Assembly: GCA_013694845.1 (NCBI GenBank)
Contig: JACDBQ010000743.1
Coordinates: 1 to 5,985 of the forward strand
Source of the DNA: Acidobacteriota bacterium
GTDB lineage: Bacteria; Acidobacteriota; Vicinamibacteria; Vicinamibacterales; 2-12-FULL-66-21
Reading direction: 5' to 3'
DNA: 5,985 bases
Shown one piece after another: positions 5,723 through 5,985 of the stretch; the stretch's first letter is position 1, and every line of letters begins with the position of its first letter. The notes under the pieces were generated by a model. The model was not told the DNA's origin. It was given only the letters and a program-made list of their open reading frames with translations, and made no database searches. The position numbers were made by a program, and so were the translations under genes.

Positions 5723-5985
5723 AGAACGCCCTTCACCAGGACGCCGATCCCCAGATACCGCATGACCAGGCCAAGGACGACCGCGACGCCACAGAGGGCC
5801 ATGATGACCCCGTCGGTACGCGAGAGGCGGATCTCAAGGATGCTCGTGCGCGTGGCGCGCGCACCCAGTCCGCGCGCGTCCATGGCGACGGCAAGCGACT
5901 GCGCCAGAGCGAGCGCGCGCATGAACACGGGACCGAGCACGGCAACCGATTTCGTCAATCGGGAAAGCAGATGGCCTCGATCGAG
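5719..5985 (-). CDS. ECF transporter transmembrane component (EcfT/CbiQ family), C-terminal fragment
   Basis: The reading frame is open to the right edge, so the N-terminus and most membrane segments lie outside the window. The visible 88 residues start LDRGHLLSRLTKSVAVLGP and contain a helix FMRALALAQSLAVAMDARGL. This carries the Ala-Arg-Gly motif of the coupling helix that docks on the ATPase subunits. An R-L-S-R-T-D stretch and one hydrophobic segment (about VIMALCGVAVVLGLVMRYLGI) follow. This is the standard end of EcfT/CbiQ proteins, which with two ATPases and a substrate-binding S subunit import vitamins, metals or other small molecules. Those partners would be expected upstream, off the right edge. 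The stop TGA (5721-5719) overlaps the kinase start, so transporter and kinase are translationally coupled. Which substrate is imported cannot be told without the S component. Confidence 0.85.
   Translation of the reverse strand, partial: LDRGHLLSRLTKSVAVLGPVFMRALALAQSLAVAMDARGLGARATRTSILEIRLSRTDGVIMALCGVAVVLGLVMRYLGIGVLVKGVL

Noticed and set aside
5841..5885. Alternating CG-rich stretch near the right end as a possible repeat or regulatory site
   Set aside because: It lies inside the EcfT coding frame and encodes the conserved coupling-helix region rich in Arg and Ala codons, which explains the composition.

Overview
This window is a GC-rich stretch from a bacterial chromosome. Codons favour G/C at the third position, and genes are tightly packed with one-base and four-base start/stop overlaps. 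Nothing seen fixes the lineage. A soil or sediment heterotroph is plausible, but that is inference. I found no RNA genes, insertion sequences, CRISPR arrays or long repeats.

Layout. At the left edge the last 44 codons of a plus-strand gene of the Asp/Glu/hydantoin racemase superfamily end at 137. A short convergent spacer (138-219) holds a GC-rich hairpin. The rest is one minus-strand block read from right to left. In transcription order it holds: the C-terminus of an ECF-transporter transmembrane protein (EcfT/CbiQ, cut by the right edge); a PfkB-family sugar or nucleoside kinase; a two-domain SIS protein related to GlmS/FrlB; a class I aldolase of the DhnA/LacD/LsrF type; a PuuE-like polysaccharide-deacetylase-fold hydrolase; and a COG0402-type amidohydrolase. 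EcfT and the kinase overlap, the aldolase and deacetylase overlap (TAATG), and the deacetylase and amidohydrolase are 26 nt apart. The SIS gene has longer spacers of about 85-110 nt on each side. No promoter is visible, so the operon probably starts beyond the right edge.

Reading as a system. Uptake (ECF), phosphorylation (PfkB), isomerisation or deglycation (SIS) and carbon-carbon cleavage (aldolase) form a sugar-phosphate route. The PuuE-like and amidohydrolase enzymes, and perhaps the neighbouring racemase homologue, act on cyclic amides such as hydantoins, ureides or purine-like rings. Together they suggest salvage or breakdown of a glycosylated N-heterocycle or an Amadori-type compound. 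The substrate is not determined by the sequence. Several enzymes depart from the best-known family members at positions that matter, most clearly the aldolase.
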